Positions 1 through 8,986 of a stretch of DNA of 45,420 nt are shown one piece after another (position 1 is the stretch's first letter; each line of letters starts with the position of its first letter). The translations under genes and the position numbers were made by a program. Under the pieces are notes generated by a model that worked only from the letters and a program-made list of their open reading frames with translations, was not told where the DNA came from and made no database searches. Origin of the DNA: Acidobacteriota bacterium (GTDB lineage Bacteria > Acidobacteriota > Terriglobia > Acidiferrales > UBA7541); assembly GCA_003154775.1 (NCBI GenBank), contig PMES01000025.1:1-45420 (forward strand). Direction: 5' to 3'.

Positions 1-13
1 GAGGGAAATGTAT

Positions 14-739
14 ATGAGAAAAGGATTGCTGGGAGTGTTGGTGCTGCTGATGGCGGCGTGGGCCGCTGGGGCGCAGGAAGCGAGCTTGGGGGAAGTCTCG
101 GCCAAGGACACGACGAATGTGGCGGCTGGTTTCGCTGAGAGTTCGGCGGCGCAAGTGAATTTGTATGCGCCGGGCGAAGAGGCGCGGAGTTTTGCGCTGG
201 CAACGCCGGCGGCTCCAGCGGCGAGCGCGGCGGCCGCGGAGCCTGCGGCGGCGACGCCCCGGCCGAAGTTCGTGTTTGGCGACCGGGATGATTACCGGTG
301 GCAACTGGGAGTGGGCGTGGAGTTTTTCCGGTTCCAGTCGTCGCGCATCGACGCGAGCCTGGTGGGGCTGAACACGACGCTGACGTACTTCACGAACGGC
401 TGGTTTGCCGTGGAGGGCAACCTGGTGACAGGCTTTGCGCCGGAGATCTACGACCGGGAGCATGTGAAGTATTTTGGAGGTGGCGGGGGCATACGGATTG
501 GCTCGCGGCGGGAGCGTTGGGAGCCTTGGGGACACGCGCTGGTGGGTGGCGGGCACCTGCAACCGCAGACGGAGGACAGCAGCAGGAACGCGTTCATGGT
601 GCAGGCGGGCGGAGGCGTGGACTTCCGGGTGAATGATCGATTGTCCCTGCGGGCCGAAGGCGATTACGTGTTCAACAACTTCTTCAGCCAGCACCAGAAC
701 GACTTCCAAGGCGTCGCCGGCGTCGTCTTCCACTTCTGA
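14..739 (+). CDS. Outer-membrane beta-barrel protein
   Basis: A secreted protein of about 241 residues. It has a hydrophobic signal peptide ending near AGA-QEA, then an Ala/Pro-rich linker to about residue 85. The C-terminal half has alternating aromatic and polar strands and ends in HF, the aromatic C-terminus expected of an OmpA/OmpW-like barrel. The ATG at 14 is preferred over the one at 8 because GAGGGA at 1-6 then has normal spacing. No enzymatic motif is seen. It is probably a small structural or porin-like barrel of the outer membrane. The upstream neighbour lies outside the window, and about 200 bases separate it from the next gene. Confidence 0.75.
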   Translation: MRKGLLGVLVLLMAAWAAGAQEASLGEVSAKDTTNVAAGFAESSAAQVNLYAPGEEARSFALATPAAPAASAAAAEPAAATPRPKFVFGDRDDYRWQLGVGVEFFRFQSSRIDASLVGLNTTLTYFTNGWFAVEGNLVTGFAPEIYDREHVKYFGGGGGIRIGSRRERWEPWGHALVGGGHLQPQTEDSSRNAFMVQAGGGVDFRVNDRLSLRAEGDYVFNNFFSQHQNDFQGVAGVVFHF

Positions 740-935
740 GCGGGTCCCAGTCCGGTTTTCTGGGGTAAATCGCAGGAAAATGGCCGATCTGGGCCACTTC
801 TGGCGGATGTTGCATACTGTACACACATCACAGCCTATTGGTCGGCAGCCGTGATATAGTCCATTTTAGCGACAATTCGGATAGACCAGGCAGTCCACTC
901 ACCTATTCTCTATCCCCAATCGAAAGGGGGATCTC

Positions 936-1376
936 ATGTTGAAAAAGAGCATGATCCTGCTGGGAAGTCTGCTCGTGGCAACGAGCCTCTGTCTGGCACA
1001 AGAGAAAACAGACCCGCAACCCGTGGTCAAGAAGACCCCGATTAAGCAAACGAGTGCCGCGTCTGGTAAAGAGATGTACAGCCAGTACTGCGCTCCGTGT
1101 CATGGAAGCGACGGTAAGGGTGCAGGTCCCGCGGCGTCATCGATGAAGACGATGCCCACCGACCTGACCCAACTGGCCAAGCAACTCGATGGCAAATACC
1201 CAGCCAATTCCGTGGCTTCCGTACTGAAGTTTGGCAGCGGCCCCGCTTCCCACGGCTCGGCCGATATGCCGGTTTGGGGTCCATTGTTCAAGTCATTGGA
1301 CAAGTACCACGAATCCGTTGTGCAGCAAAGAATAAGCAACCTGGTGAGCTATATTGAATCCCTCCAGGGAAAATAA
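936..1376 (+). CDS. Secreted mono-haem cytochrome c
   Basis: A periplasmic electron carrier of 146 residues. A signal peptide (about residues 1-21, LCLAQ-EK) precedes a class I cytochrome c fold. The haem site CAPCH is at residues 52-56, and a probable axial Met lies in MPVW at about 111. The C-terminal helix (SNLVSYIESLQ) is typical of the cytochrome C/CbcF-like family. A GGGGGAT ribosome site lies just upstream of the ATG. The gene stands alone, and a strong hairpin terminator follows it. The redox partner is unknown. Confidence 0.9.
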   Translation: MLKKSMILLGSLLVATSLCLAQEKTDPQPVVKKTPIKQTSAASGKEMYSQYCAPCHGSDGKGAGPAASSMKTMPTDLTQLAKQLDGKYPANSVASVLKFGSGPASHGSADMPVWGPLFKSLDKYHESVVQQRISNLVSYIESLQGK

Positions 1377-1399
1377 GGCTCCCCGGTTTTGAAGTTCCG

Positions 1400-1440
1400 A
1401 GAGGCAGGAAGCTCAACTTCCTGCCTCTTCTGTTCTGTGT
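1400..1440 (+). terminator. Intrinsic terminator after the cytochrome c gene
   Basis: A perfect 12-bp stem (AGAGGCAGGAAG at 1400-1411 paired with CTTCCTGCCTCT at 1417-1428) has a 5-nt loop and is followed by the T-rich run TCTGTTCTGT. It lies 24 bases after the cytochrome stop codon. Confidence 0.8.
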
Positions 1441-1933
1441 ACCAAGGATGGTCGGAAGGCATTCATTCCACTGTGCGCGTGGCACGTTTCAGCGTGATTT
1501 GGGGTGCGGCGGCTTGTTTACCCTGAGCTTCGAAGGGCCGCCGCTTTTACAGCTGCATGCCCCGCTGACAAATCATAGTCTTAAATCCGAGCTTGACCAA
1601 TTGCAGGCGTGCACCTCTCCTTCTGTTTTAGTCCATTGTCGTAGGTGAATCCCTCTGCAACTTCGGATTTCAGACTCACGGTAAGTGTTGCCCTCATGCT
1701 CCCTGCCCTGATGCCCGCGCCACATCACCTGCCAGAGACTCCTCACCCGTTTGCCTCATGGCATCCTGCTCACGCTGTCACGCAGGATTCGCCGGGAACT
1801 TTCTGCCTGCCTTCTCGGAAATACAGAGGTAAAGTTAGAGTCCATCCCCCAGCCTCACGAGTCTGGGTAGCGTAACTTTAGTACCGGGGCCTGCGTCTTT
1901 AAGAATGAGCAGGTTACGAAGGGAAGAACACCT
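1441..1933 (+). promoter_or_regulatory. Intergenic leader with a nested hairpin
   Basis: I see no convincing gene in this stretch. Near its end an 8-bp stem TAAAGTTA (1830-1837) / TAACTTTA (1873-1880) encloses a smaller stem CCCAG (1848-1852) / CTGGG (1863-1867). It ends 53 bases before the start codon of the surface-gene cluster, so it could be a 5' leader structure or an operator. No known riboswitch class is recognised. Confidence 0.35.
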
Positions 1934-2698
1934 ATGCACCATAAGCACTTGTACTTATTTGGTTTCCTGTTTTTGGTCCTCGCCACCCCCAACCCGGCAC
2001 AGAATCCCGATGCTTCGTCCCAGGCTCAAGAGCAGGGCGCATCCCCTCGCGGTAGCCGCGGGCAGGGACGTGGCGGGCCCATGGAGGGGCGCGGTATCGC
2101 CGGAAAGATCACCGCCATTAACAGCGGTTCGCTCGAGATGGCCAAGCCCGACGGAACATCCGTGACCGTCAAGCTCACCGACAAAACCGAATTTCGCAAG
2201 GACCGCCAGCCCGCCAAAATTGCCGACTTCAAGGTCGGCGATCTTGTTTTTGTACGCGGCGATGAAAATGCCGACCACACTGTGACCGCTCAGATGATCG
2301 GGGCGCGCACAGGCAACGCCCCCGGAGGTGGCGGAGGGGGATTCGGTGGTGGTGCAGGCTTCGGTGAAATGGGCAAGGACTTTGTCGCCGGCGAGGTGAA
2401 GTCCATCGACGCACCCAAGCTGACCATCATGCGCACCGACAATGTCACCCAGACCCTCGAACTCACCGAAGACACTTCACTTCGCAAGGGCCGCGACAGC
2501 ATCACCATGGCCGACATTCACCCCGGCGACCACGTGGTGATCCGCGGAGCGCCTCAAAATAATGTTTTCGTCCCCAAAAACGTAATGGTCCTTTCCCCAG
2601 AACAGTGGCAGCGCATGCAGCAGATGGCTGGTGTTAGGGGAGGACCTGCCGGAAATGCACCCCCTAACGCGCCCACGGGCAATTCGCTCCAACATTAG
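1934..2698 (+). CDS. Secreted DUF5666-like protein with two similar domains
   Basis: An exported protein of 254 residues with a signal peptide (about residues 1-22, NPAQ-NP) and a Gly/Arg-rich linker. Two similar beta-rich segments (about 53-125 and 151-222) each read G.I..I....L.......V.LT..T.FRK......D...GD.V.VRG, the pattern of DUF5666/OB-like repeats. A polyglycine tract near residue 130 joins them. The start has an AAGGGAAG ribosome site. Only 19 bases separate it from the TonB-dependent receptor gene, so they are probably co-transcribed. Biochemical function is unknown; a periplasmic or surface ligand-binding role is inference. Confidence 0.7.
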   Translation: MHHKHLYLFGFLFLVLATPNPAQNPDASSQAQEQGASPRGSRGQGRGGPMEGRGIAGKITAINSGSLEMAKPDGTSVTVKLTDKTEFRKDRQPAKIADFKVGDLVFVRGDENADHTVTAQMIGARTGNAPGGGGGGFGGGAGFGEMGKDFVAGEVKSIDAPKLTIMRTDNVTQTLELTEDTSLRKGRDSITMADIHPGDHVVIRGAPQNNVFVPKNVMVLSPEQWQRMQQMAGVRGGPAGNAPPNAPTGNSLQH

Positions 2699-2717
2699 CT
2701 CACCGAGGGAGTGCAGT

Positions 2718-5700
2718 TTGAAGTCAATTCTTCACGGCATATTGGCGATTGCATTGGTGGCGATTCTCTTCGCCTTGCATTTGCAGGCGCAAGAGACTGC
2801 GCCCGTTGCACCTGCACAGGAAACCGTAATCTCCGTTCCGCCGGGCGCCTCTGCACCGTCTTATGAAATCACCGGATCCGCGCGCAGCGGCAAGACTCCT
2901 CTGCCGGGCGCGGCGGTCACAGCCGCAAACACCTTGACCGGCAAGAAATATGCAGCCGTGACCAACGCCGAAGGTAAGTTCTCTTTCTCAGGCATCCTCC
3001 GTGGCCGCTACGTTGTACGCATCGAGTTCATGGGCTTCTCTCTCTTCACCCAGGAACTCGTACTCAATCCGCAGAGTCCCTCCGCGAAAGTGGACGCCGA
3101 ATTGCTCCTCGCCTCTCGACAGCAACAGCAATCGAACAATGCCAGCGCCGGCGTCGCTGCTGGCCGAGGCTTTCAGAGCCTGGCCGTGGACAGCACACTC
3201 TCTTCTCTGGCAGGCGGTGATTCCGGCTTTGGTGCAACGGGCGCACCCGGCGCTGCGCAAAACACCAATGATCTTTCCAGCCTCCCCATGAATGGCGCGG
3301 GCGCGGATGGTCCCACGGAATCTGTCAGCATCAGTGGCGCGCAGGGGCGCACGCAGGACTTCGGCGGCGGCAGTGAAGATGAACTGCAACAGCGCATCCA
3401 GGAATTTCGCGACCGTGTACAAAGTGGCGGCGGCCCCTTCGGTGGCGGACCTGGCTTCGGTGGTCCGGGCGGAGGCGGCGGAGGCGGACCCATCGCTATT
3501 GGTAGGATGGGTGGCCGCGGGTTCAACATCAACCAGCCCCACGGCCTTCTTTATTTCTCGGACGACAACGCCTCGCTCGACGCCACACCCTACTCGATTA
3601 CCGGCGCATCCGCCACCAAACCGCAATACAACCAGGCACGCTTCGGTGCAAACGTCGGGGGCCCCTTGAAGATTCCCAAGATTTACGACGGTGGCAACAA
3701 ATGGTTCTTCTTCGCTGGCTGGAACGGATCGCGAGGAGATTCCCCTTACGTTGCATACTCCAGAGTGCCAACTGGCGACGAACGCGACGGTAATTTTACA
3801 GCGGCAACCTACAACGACGGCGCACCGATCCAGCTTTTCAATCCTGCCACCGGACAGCAGTATCAGTTCAATGGCGTCCCTAACCAGTTGGATCCATCCT
3901 TGATCAGTTCCGCTGCGAAAGCTCTTCTGCAGTTCATCCCCCTGCCAAACATGCCGCCCACTGCGTCCGGTCAGAATTTTCAGTACCTTACTTCGGCCGC
4001 AAGTAGCTCTGACGCCGTGATCCTGCGTCTGGTCCACAATTTCGGATCAACCCCCACCCCCAGTCCGGGTGGACGGGGTGGCGGGGGTAGGGGTGGCGGG
4101 CGACGCCGCCAAAACAACATTAACTTCGGGCTCAATTGGGCGCGCACCTCGACCAATATCGTGAATCCCTTTCCCTCACTTGCAGGAGGCACGGGAACGC
4201 AAGGCTTGAACGCCAGCGCTGGCTGGACTTACGGCAAAAATCGCATGACCAATATCTTCCGCGTGAACTATAACCACAATCACGTTGCCACCACGAATCT
4301 CTATTCCAACGTCACCGACGTTGCAGGCCCGGGCGCCGCCGGAATCAGTGGAATCTCGAACGTTCCGTTTGACTGGGGATTGCCGGGAATCAGTTTCACT
4401 TCATTTGGCGGGCTCAACGATCCCACGCCGCGCCGCGAACTCGATCAAACCTACACCGTCTCCGACACCGTTTCCTGGAATCATGGGAAGCACAATTGGC
4501 GCTTTGGCGGAGACTACCGTCGCATTCTTCAGAGTTTTCACTCCGCCAGAAACGCGGAGGGCAGTTTCGTCTTTACAGGCTTTGCCACCTCTCAATACGC
4601 ACCGGGCAGCACGCAGCCTGTGCCGGATACGGGCTACGATTTTGCGGACTTCCTCCTTGGCTATCCTCAGCAAACATCCTTGCAGTTCGGCACCACTTCC
4701 TACAGTTTTCGCGCCAACTCCTTCGACTTTTTTGCCCAGGACGATTGGCGCATTCTTTCAAAACTCTCGCTGAATCTCGGTCTGCGCTACGAGTACAACG
4801 GCCCCTACACCGAGGCTCAAGATCGTATTGCCAATTTGCAAGTCGGCCCGGGATTTGCCGCCGCAGTACCCGTCGTCCCGGCGGGCGCCGTGCTGCCACC
4901 GGGTTCGGGGACATTCGCCGTCTCCTCCAATCCATCCCTTCTGCAACCCGACCGCAACAATTTTGCCCCTCGCATCGGCATTGCCTGGAAACCTCTCCAG
5001 AAAACCGTGGTCCGCGCCGGCTACGGCATCAACTACAACCTCGCCCAATACAGCACCATGATTCAGAACTTCGCGTTTCAACCTCCCTTTGCCAGCGCGG
5101 CCACGAATGCCACGAATCTCGCCGGCCTGATTGGCCCGGCCCCGCTCACTCTCGTAAACGGTTTCCCCGCCCTTACCCAAGGCACCGTATCCAATAATTT
5201 CGCCGTCGATCCCAACTACGCCCTGGGCTATGTGCAGATCTGGAATCTCGATCTTCAGCGCGAATTGCCCGGCAGCGTCGTCCTCAACGTCGGCTACAAC
5301 GGCGCCAAAGGCACGCGCTTGGACACGGAGCGCGCCCTGGTGGTCGCGGGCAATCAGCCTTTCATTTACGAATCCTCCGAGGGCAACTCGATTCTCCATG
5401 CCGCTTCCGTTCGCGTTCGCAGGCGCATGTCCAAAGGCCTCGGCGTCAGCGCACAGTACGTGTTCTCCAAGTCCATTGATGACGCCTCTTCCATCGGCGG
5501 CGGTGGCGGTGTCGTAGCTCAGAATCCCTTCGATATCTCGGCTGACCGGGGGCTTTCCAGTTTCAATCAGACGCACAAATTCACCGGCAACTGGATGTAC
5601 GATCTTCCCTTCGGCGAGAACCGCCGCTTCGCCCAAAAAGGTGTCTGGTCTCACGCCCTTTCCAACTGGCAATGGAGTGGCGACTTCACCGTCGCTTCGG

Positions 5701-6131
5701 GTCTCTACTTCACTCCCAGCGTGCTCGGCGGCTCCGTGGATATCGCGCGCGGCGTCAGCGGATCGCAGCGTGCCAACCTTGTCCCAGGGCAATCCATTTC
5801 ACTTCCAAATCCAACGGCGCGGGAATGGTTCAATACCGCCGCGTTCTGCACGCCGGGAATCAACTGCACCAACCCGAGCGACTCGCCCTACGGCGATGCC
5901 ACACGCAACTCCATCGAGGGTCCGGGCACAGTTACCTTGGACATGACCATCAATCGCACCATTCCGCTCAAGGAGTCGCGCTCTCTCGATTTGCGCCTGA
6001 CAGCCGGCAATGTCTTCAATCACGTGAACTACACTTCCATCAGCATGGCCGTGAACTCGCTGACCTTTGGTGAAGTCACTGCGGCGGGGGGTATGCGTCG
6101 TGTCACGATGCAAGCCCGTTTTCGCTTTTGA
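2718..6131 (+). CDS. Oar-like TonB-dependent receptor with carboxypeptidase-regulatory domain
   Basis: A predicted outer-membrane transporter of about 1137 residues. The TTG at 2718 is chosen as start: it follows GAGGGAG at 2705-2711 and begins the signal peptide MKSILHGILAI..LHLQAQ. Order of parts: signal peptide; carboxypeptidase-regulatory Ig-like domain (about 45-115, GAAVTAANTLTGKKYA); a poorly conserved plug-like segment with a long Gly-rich tract (about residues 240-260); then a long beta barrel with many aromatic strands, ending in RFRF. This is the architecture of acidobacterial Oar-like receptors, which probably import oligosaccharides or peptides using TonB energy. The substrate cannot be read from the sequence. 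It sits between the DUF5666-like gene and the VWFA gene. A TonB protein is encoded at 39613-40803. Confidence 0.85.
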   Translation: MKSILHGILAIALVAILFALHLQAQETAPVAPAQETVISVPPGASAPSYEITGSARSGKTPLPGAAVTAANTLTGKKYAAVTNAEGKFSFSGILRGRYVVRIEFMGFSLFTQELVLNPQSPSAKVDAELLLASRQQQQSNNASAGVAAGRGFQSLAVDSTLSSLAGGDSGFGATGAPGAAQNTNDLSSLPMNGAGADGPTESVSISGAQGRTQDFGGGSEDELQQRIQEFRDRVQSGGGPFGGGPGFGGPGGGGGGGPIAIGRMGGRGFNINQPHGLLYFSDDNASLDATPYSITGASATKPQYNQARFGANVGGPLKIPKIYDGGNKWFFFAGWNGSRGDSPYVAYSRVPTGDERDGNFTAATYNDGAPIQLFNPATGQQYQFNGVPNQLDPSLISSAAKALLQFIPLPNMPPTASGQNFQYLTSAASSSDAVILRLVHNFGSTPTPSPGGRGGGGRGGGRRRQNNINFGLNWARTSTNIVNPFPSLAGGTGTQGLNASAGWTYGKNRMTNIFRVNYNHNHVATTNLYSNVTDVAGPGAAGISGISNVPFDWGLPGISFTSFGGLNDPTPRRELDQTYTVSDTVSWNHGKHNWRFGGDYRRILQSFHSARNAEGSFVFTGFATSQYAPGSTQPVPDTGYDFADFLLGYPQQTSLQFGTTSYSFRANSFDFFAQDDWRILSKLSLNLGLRYEYNGPYTEAQDRIANLQVGPGFAAAVPVVPAGAVLPPGSGTFAVSSNPSLLQPDRNNFAPRIGIAWKPLQKTVVRAGYGINYNLAQYSTMIQNFAFQPPFASAATNATNLAGLIGPAPLTLVNGFPALTQGTVSNNFAVDPNYALGYVQIWNLDLQRELPGSVVLNVGYNGAKGTRLDTERALVVAGNQPFIYESSEGNSILHAASVRVRRRMSKGLGVSAQYVFSKSIDDASSIGGGGGVVAQNPFDISADRGLSSFNQTHKFTGNWMYDLPFGENRRFAQKGVWSHALSNWQWSGDFTVASGLYFTPSVLGGSVDIARGVSGSQRANLVPGQSISLPNPTAREWFNTAAFCTPGINCTNPSDSPYGDATRNSIEGPGTVTLDMTINRTIPLKESRSLDLRLTAGNVFNHVNYTSISMAVNSLTFGEVTAAGGMRRVTMQARFRF

Positions 6132-6143
6132 GAAATAACACCG

Positions 6144-8342
6144 ATGCTACGCACACGAAACATTCTCTCGATGCTGACCGCCGCGGCGCTGCTCGCGCAG
6201 GGCGCTCCGCTTGTCGCCCAGGAACCCAGCCAGCCCGTCGCCGCGCAGGGCCGCATTCGCGTCACTACCGAACTCGTCCTCGTGAATGTCGTCGCTCGCG
6301 ATAAGAAGGGAAACTTAATCAAAGATCTGAAGAAAGAGGACTTTACTCTTTACGAAGACGGCAAAAAGCAGGCTATCTCCAGCTTCGATTTTGAGGACGT
6401 GGATCAATTGCCGAGCACTGCCGGCCCAACCGTCTCTGGCGCGGCGCCGGGAACGCCGGGCACACTACTGCACTCCAGCAAGAAAGCTCCGCCAACGCTC
6501 GATGCTCGCGATCGCCGCCTGATCCTCCTCTTCTTCGACTTTTCCGCCATGCAACCCGAGGAGATTGACCGCTCGGTGGACGCGGCGAAGAAATTCATTC
6601 ACGAGAAGATGCAGCCCGCGGATCTGATCGCCATCGTTTCGCTTGCCACCAACATGCACGTGGACTGCGATTTCACCGATGATCAGGAGAAGCTCGCCTC
6701 CGTGCTCTCCAGTTACAATTCCGGCGAAGGGCAGGGCTTCGACAACGGCGCCACGGGAAGCTCCGAGGGCGCCGCGGAGACCGGCGGCTCTTTCACCGAA
6801 GACGATACCGATCTCAACACGTTCAACGCCGATTTCAAGCTCCTCGCCATTCAGTCCCTGATGCAGGCGCTCGGCAAGCTCCCGCAAAAAAAGAGCGTCA
6901 TTTATTTCAGCAATGGCATCACGCAGTCCGGCGTGGATAACCAGTCTGCATTGCGCGCCGCAACGGCCGCCGCCGTAAAGGCGAACGCCTCCATTTATTC
7001 CCTCGACGTCCGCGGCCTGCAAGCCTTTCCTCCAGGCGGCCAGGCGCAAAACGCCAGCTTGCACGGGCAATCGGCCTACACGGGCGCGTCCATCATGAAC
7101 GATTTGAACGGCAACGCCGCTTCACAAGACACCCTCGCTACGCTCTCCGCGGACACCGGCGGCAAAGCTTTCTTCGATTCCAACGATTTCAGCGGCATCT
7201 TCTCCCAGGTGCAGAAAGACAGTTCCGTCTATTACGTTCTGGGCTTCACCAGCAACAATCCGGCAAAAGACGGCAGGTTCCGGCATCTGAAAGTCACGGT
7301 GAAGAGGCCTGACTTGAAGCTTGATTTCCGCTCCGGCTATTACGCAGGCCGCGACTTCGAGCACCTGAATCGCGCCGACCGCGAAGAGCAGCTCGAAGAC
7401 GAGCTGGCCGCCCAGTTGCCCCGCGTGGATGTGCCTCTCTATGCCGGCGCCTCTTATTTCCGCAAGGACGATTCCCACTACTATCTCGCCGTTTCCCTGG
7501 TCATCCCCGGCTCGCAAATCCCCTTCGTCACCGAAAAGGACAAGGACAACGCCACCATTGACATCATCGGTGAAGCTCTCGAGAGCGGCAAATTCCCCGT
7601 CGGCCGCTTGCGCGACACCGTGAAACTCGCCGTCGAAAGCACGCGCGAGGTCCGCCGCAAAAACGTTCAGTACAACACCGGCTTCCTCCTGGCTCCCGGC
7701 AGCTACCACCTGAAATTCGTGATCCGTGAAAATCAGACCGGACGCATGGGCTCGTTTGAGACCGATGTGCGCATCCCGGACCTGCGCAAGTCGCCCATGA
7801 AAATGAGCTCCGTGGTGTTGAGCAGCCTGCGCGTCCCGGCCACCGCCAAAAAGACGGGCGTCAATCCGCTGGTGCGCGACCAAATGGAGCTCGTTCCCAA
7901 TATCACGCACGTCTTCACGCCGGATCAGCATCTGTACCTGCAGTACGAGGTCTATGATCCCGCTAAGGGCAAGAACTCCGCGCCAACCGCAGCGGCTCCC
8001 GCCGTCACGGACCAGCAAGAGGCGGCCAAACCGCCCGCAGCCGCAAAGCCTGCGCCTAACTCCGTCCGCGTCCTCACCAGCATCGAATTCATTCAGGGCG
8101 CCACGAAGGTCTATGAATCCAAGCCGGTCGTGGCCAACGAAGTCACCGCGCCCGATCGCAAAGCCGTCATCTTCCAGATGGACTTGCCGCTGCAATCCTT
8201 GAAGCCCGGCCTGTATCTCTGCCAGGTAAACGTGATCGACGACGTCGCCGGCAGTTTTTCCTTCCCTCGGTTTCCGCTGCTCATCCGCGAAGCCGTTCCT
8301 CATCCCGCCCCCGCCATCTCCACCCCAGCCGCCTCCGATTAG
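6144..8342 (+). CDS. VWFA-related protein, acidobacterial type
   Basis: A secreted protein of 732 residues beginning 12 bases after the receptor stop, so probably in the same operon. A signal peptide (about 1-26) is followed by a conserved N-terminal block (RVTTELVLVNVVARDKKGNL, then DFTLYEDGKKQ), the signature of the VWFA-related acidobacterial family. A von Willebrand A domain follows (about 120-400) with a degenerate metal site DFSAM instead of DxSxS and the end motif YYVLGF. The C-terminal third is beta-rich with Pro/Ala linkers. The family is thought to mediate protein or surface interaction. The exact role and partner are unknown. Confidence 0.85.
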   Translation: MLRTRNILSMLTAAALLAQGAPLVAQEPSQPVAAQGRIRVTTELVLVNVVARDKKGNLIKDLKKEDFTLYEDGKKQAISSFDFEDVDQLPSTAGPTVSGAAPGTPGTLLHSSKKAPPTLDARDRRLILLFFDFSAMQPEEIDRSVDAAKKFIHEKMQPADLIAIVSLATNMHVDCDFTDDQEKLASVLSSYNSGEGQGFDNGATGSSEGAAETGGSFTEDDTDLNTFNADFKLLAIQSLMQALGKLPQKKSVIYFSNGITQSGVDNQSALRAATAAAVKANASIYSLDVRGLQAFPPGGQAQNASLHGQSAYTGASIMNDLNGNAASQDTLATLSADTGGKAFFDSNDFSGIFSQVQKDSSVYYVLGFTSNNPAKDGRFRHLKVTVKRPDLKLDFRSGYYAGRDFEHLNRADREEQLEDELAAQLPRVDVPLYAGASYFRKDDSHYYLAVSLVIPGSQIPFVTEKDKDNATIDIIGEALESGKFPVGRLRDTVKLAVESTREVRRKNVQYNTGFLLAPGSYHLKFVIRENQTGRMGSFETDVRIPDLRKSPMKMSSVVLSSLRVPATAKKTGVNPLVRDQMELVPNITHVFTPDQHLYLQYEVYDPAKGKNSAPTAAAPAVTDQQEAAKPPAAAKPAPNSVRVLTSIEFIQGATKVYESKPVVANEVTAPDRKAVIFQMDLPLQSLKPGLYLCQVNVIDDVAGSFSFPRFPLLIREAVPHPAPAISTPAASD

Positions 8343-8359
8343 CCCCACCATCCTTGCCG

Positions 8360-8377
8360 CCGTAGGGGCATGATACA
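8360..8377 (+). repeat. Short interspersed repeat, family A
   Basis: CCGTAGGGGCATGATACA. An inverted copy with 17 of 18 matching bases lies at 13929-13946, on the other side of the defence genes. Confidence 0.7.
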
Positions 8378-8390
8378 TCGTGCCCGCCTC

Positions 8391-8484
8391 TCTCTTTCTT
8401 ATGTAGGGGCCGCCTTCTGAGGCGGGCCGCTCTGCTCCTCTCTTTCTTATGTAGTGGCCGGTCTTCAGACCGGTTCTTGGGTTT
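8391..8484 (+). repeat. Two tandem copies of hairpin repeat, family B
   Basis: Each copy starts TCTTTCTTATGTAG and contains a hairpin: CCGCCTTCTGAGGCGG in the first and CCGGTCTTCAGACCGG at 8458-8473 in the second. The second copy is followed by TTCTTGGGTTT. A third copy lies inverted at 14034-14077. All three sit downstream of a gene and point the same way as that gene, so they may act as 3' end structures. Confidence 0.75.
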
Positions 8485-8524
8485 CTCTTGGCTCTTCTCC
8501 TCGCCGTCATCCCTTTCTTCCCCC

Positions 8525-8593
8525 GGGAACGCCAATCTCCCGATTGGCCTCCTCAGCGTCCTTCAAACCGCCATTCAGGAGAATGGCGTTCCC
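8525..8593. repeat. Inverted pair of a 23-bp hairpin unit, family D
   Basis: Two units in opposite orientation (8525-8547 and 8571-8593) share GGGAACGCC / GGCGTTCCC ends. Each has its own small hairpin: CCAAT-CTCCCG-ATTGG on the left and CCATT-CAGGAG-AATGG on the right. The stem pair changed together between the copies (A-T to T-A). Confidence 0.65.
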
Positions 8594-8630
8594 AGGTCAG
8601 TTCGCGAGATTGCCCCTGCCTTCCCGCTTT

Positions 8631-8655
8631 GTCATCCCGAGCAACGCGAGGGATC
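8631..8655 (+). repeat. Interspersed repeat, family C
   Basis: The repeat starts GTCATCCCGAGC and ends GCGAGGGATC. An inverted copy with 22 of 25 matching bases is at 13837-13861. Related GTCATCCTGAG copies occur at 37648-37762 and 45340-45382. Confidence 0.7.
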
Positions 8656-8756
8656 CCTCTTCCTCCTCGTGTCTCGCCCCGCCACCCCTCCCAATTCGGG
8701 AAGGAACTGTTGCCACCGGAGTAACCTCCTCCCCCCGGGTGTTTTTGTGAAGCATG

Positions 8757-8852
8757 TCAAAACAAAGGGGTTGCAGGCGCAACAGTGCGCAACAATGTGA
8801 AAACAAGGGACTTAAAAACTCACTGTTTTGATTCGCAAACCTTTTGTTTTGA
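8757..8852 (-). other. Inverted-repeat segment downstream of a leftward promoter, possible non-coding RNA
   Basis: TCAAAACAAAGG (8757-8768) is complementary to CCTTTTGTTTTGA (8840-8852) with one bulged base, and shorter AAAACA/TGTTTT complementarity is nested inside. Read leftward from the promoter at 8938-8966, an RNA from about 8931 would fold here. There is no clear terminator and no convincing protein frame. A non-coding RNA is a hypothesis only. Confidence 0.25.
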
Positions 8853-8937
8853 TATGGATGTGCACTGTTGGTGCAGCGAGTGGATGTGCTGGAGATCTGC
8901 GGAGCGCGGGCGGGCTTGTGCCGAGTATTCACAACGC

Positions 8938-8966
8938 ATCATACCACACTATTTACCAACTGTCAA
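8938..8966 (-). promoter_or_regulatory. Near-consensus leftward sigma-70 promoter
   Basis: On the minus strand TTGACA (8966-8961), a 17-base spacer and TATGAT (8943-8938) form an almost perfect sigma-70 promoter directed away from the methyltransferase gene. Predicted start of transcription is near 8931. No protein gene lies downstream of it on that strand before the VWFA gene end. Confidence 0.55.
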
Positions 8967-8986
8967 TAGATATTGTGAGGTAGTAT

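Noticed and set aside
7122-8510. A 462-codon minus-strand frame opposite the VWFA gene
   Set aside because: It runs into the repeat region and has no recognisable domain; the VWFA protein explains the same DNA.
8597-8932. A 111-codon minus-strand frame starting at the predicted start of the leftward transcript
   Set aside because: It has no ribosome site, low-complexity translation, and encodes a typical repeat-derived stretch (SLALLGMT).
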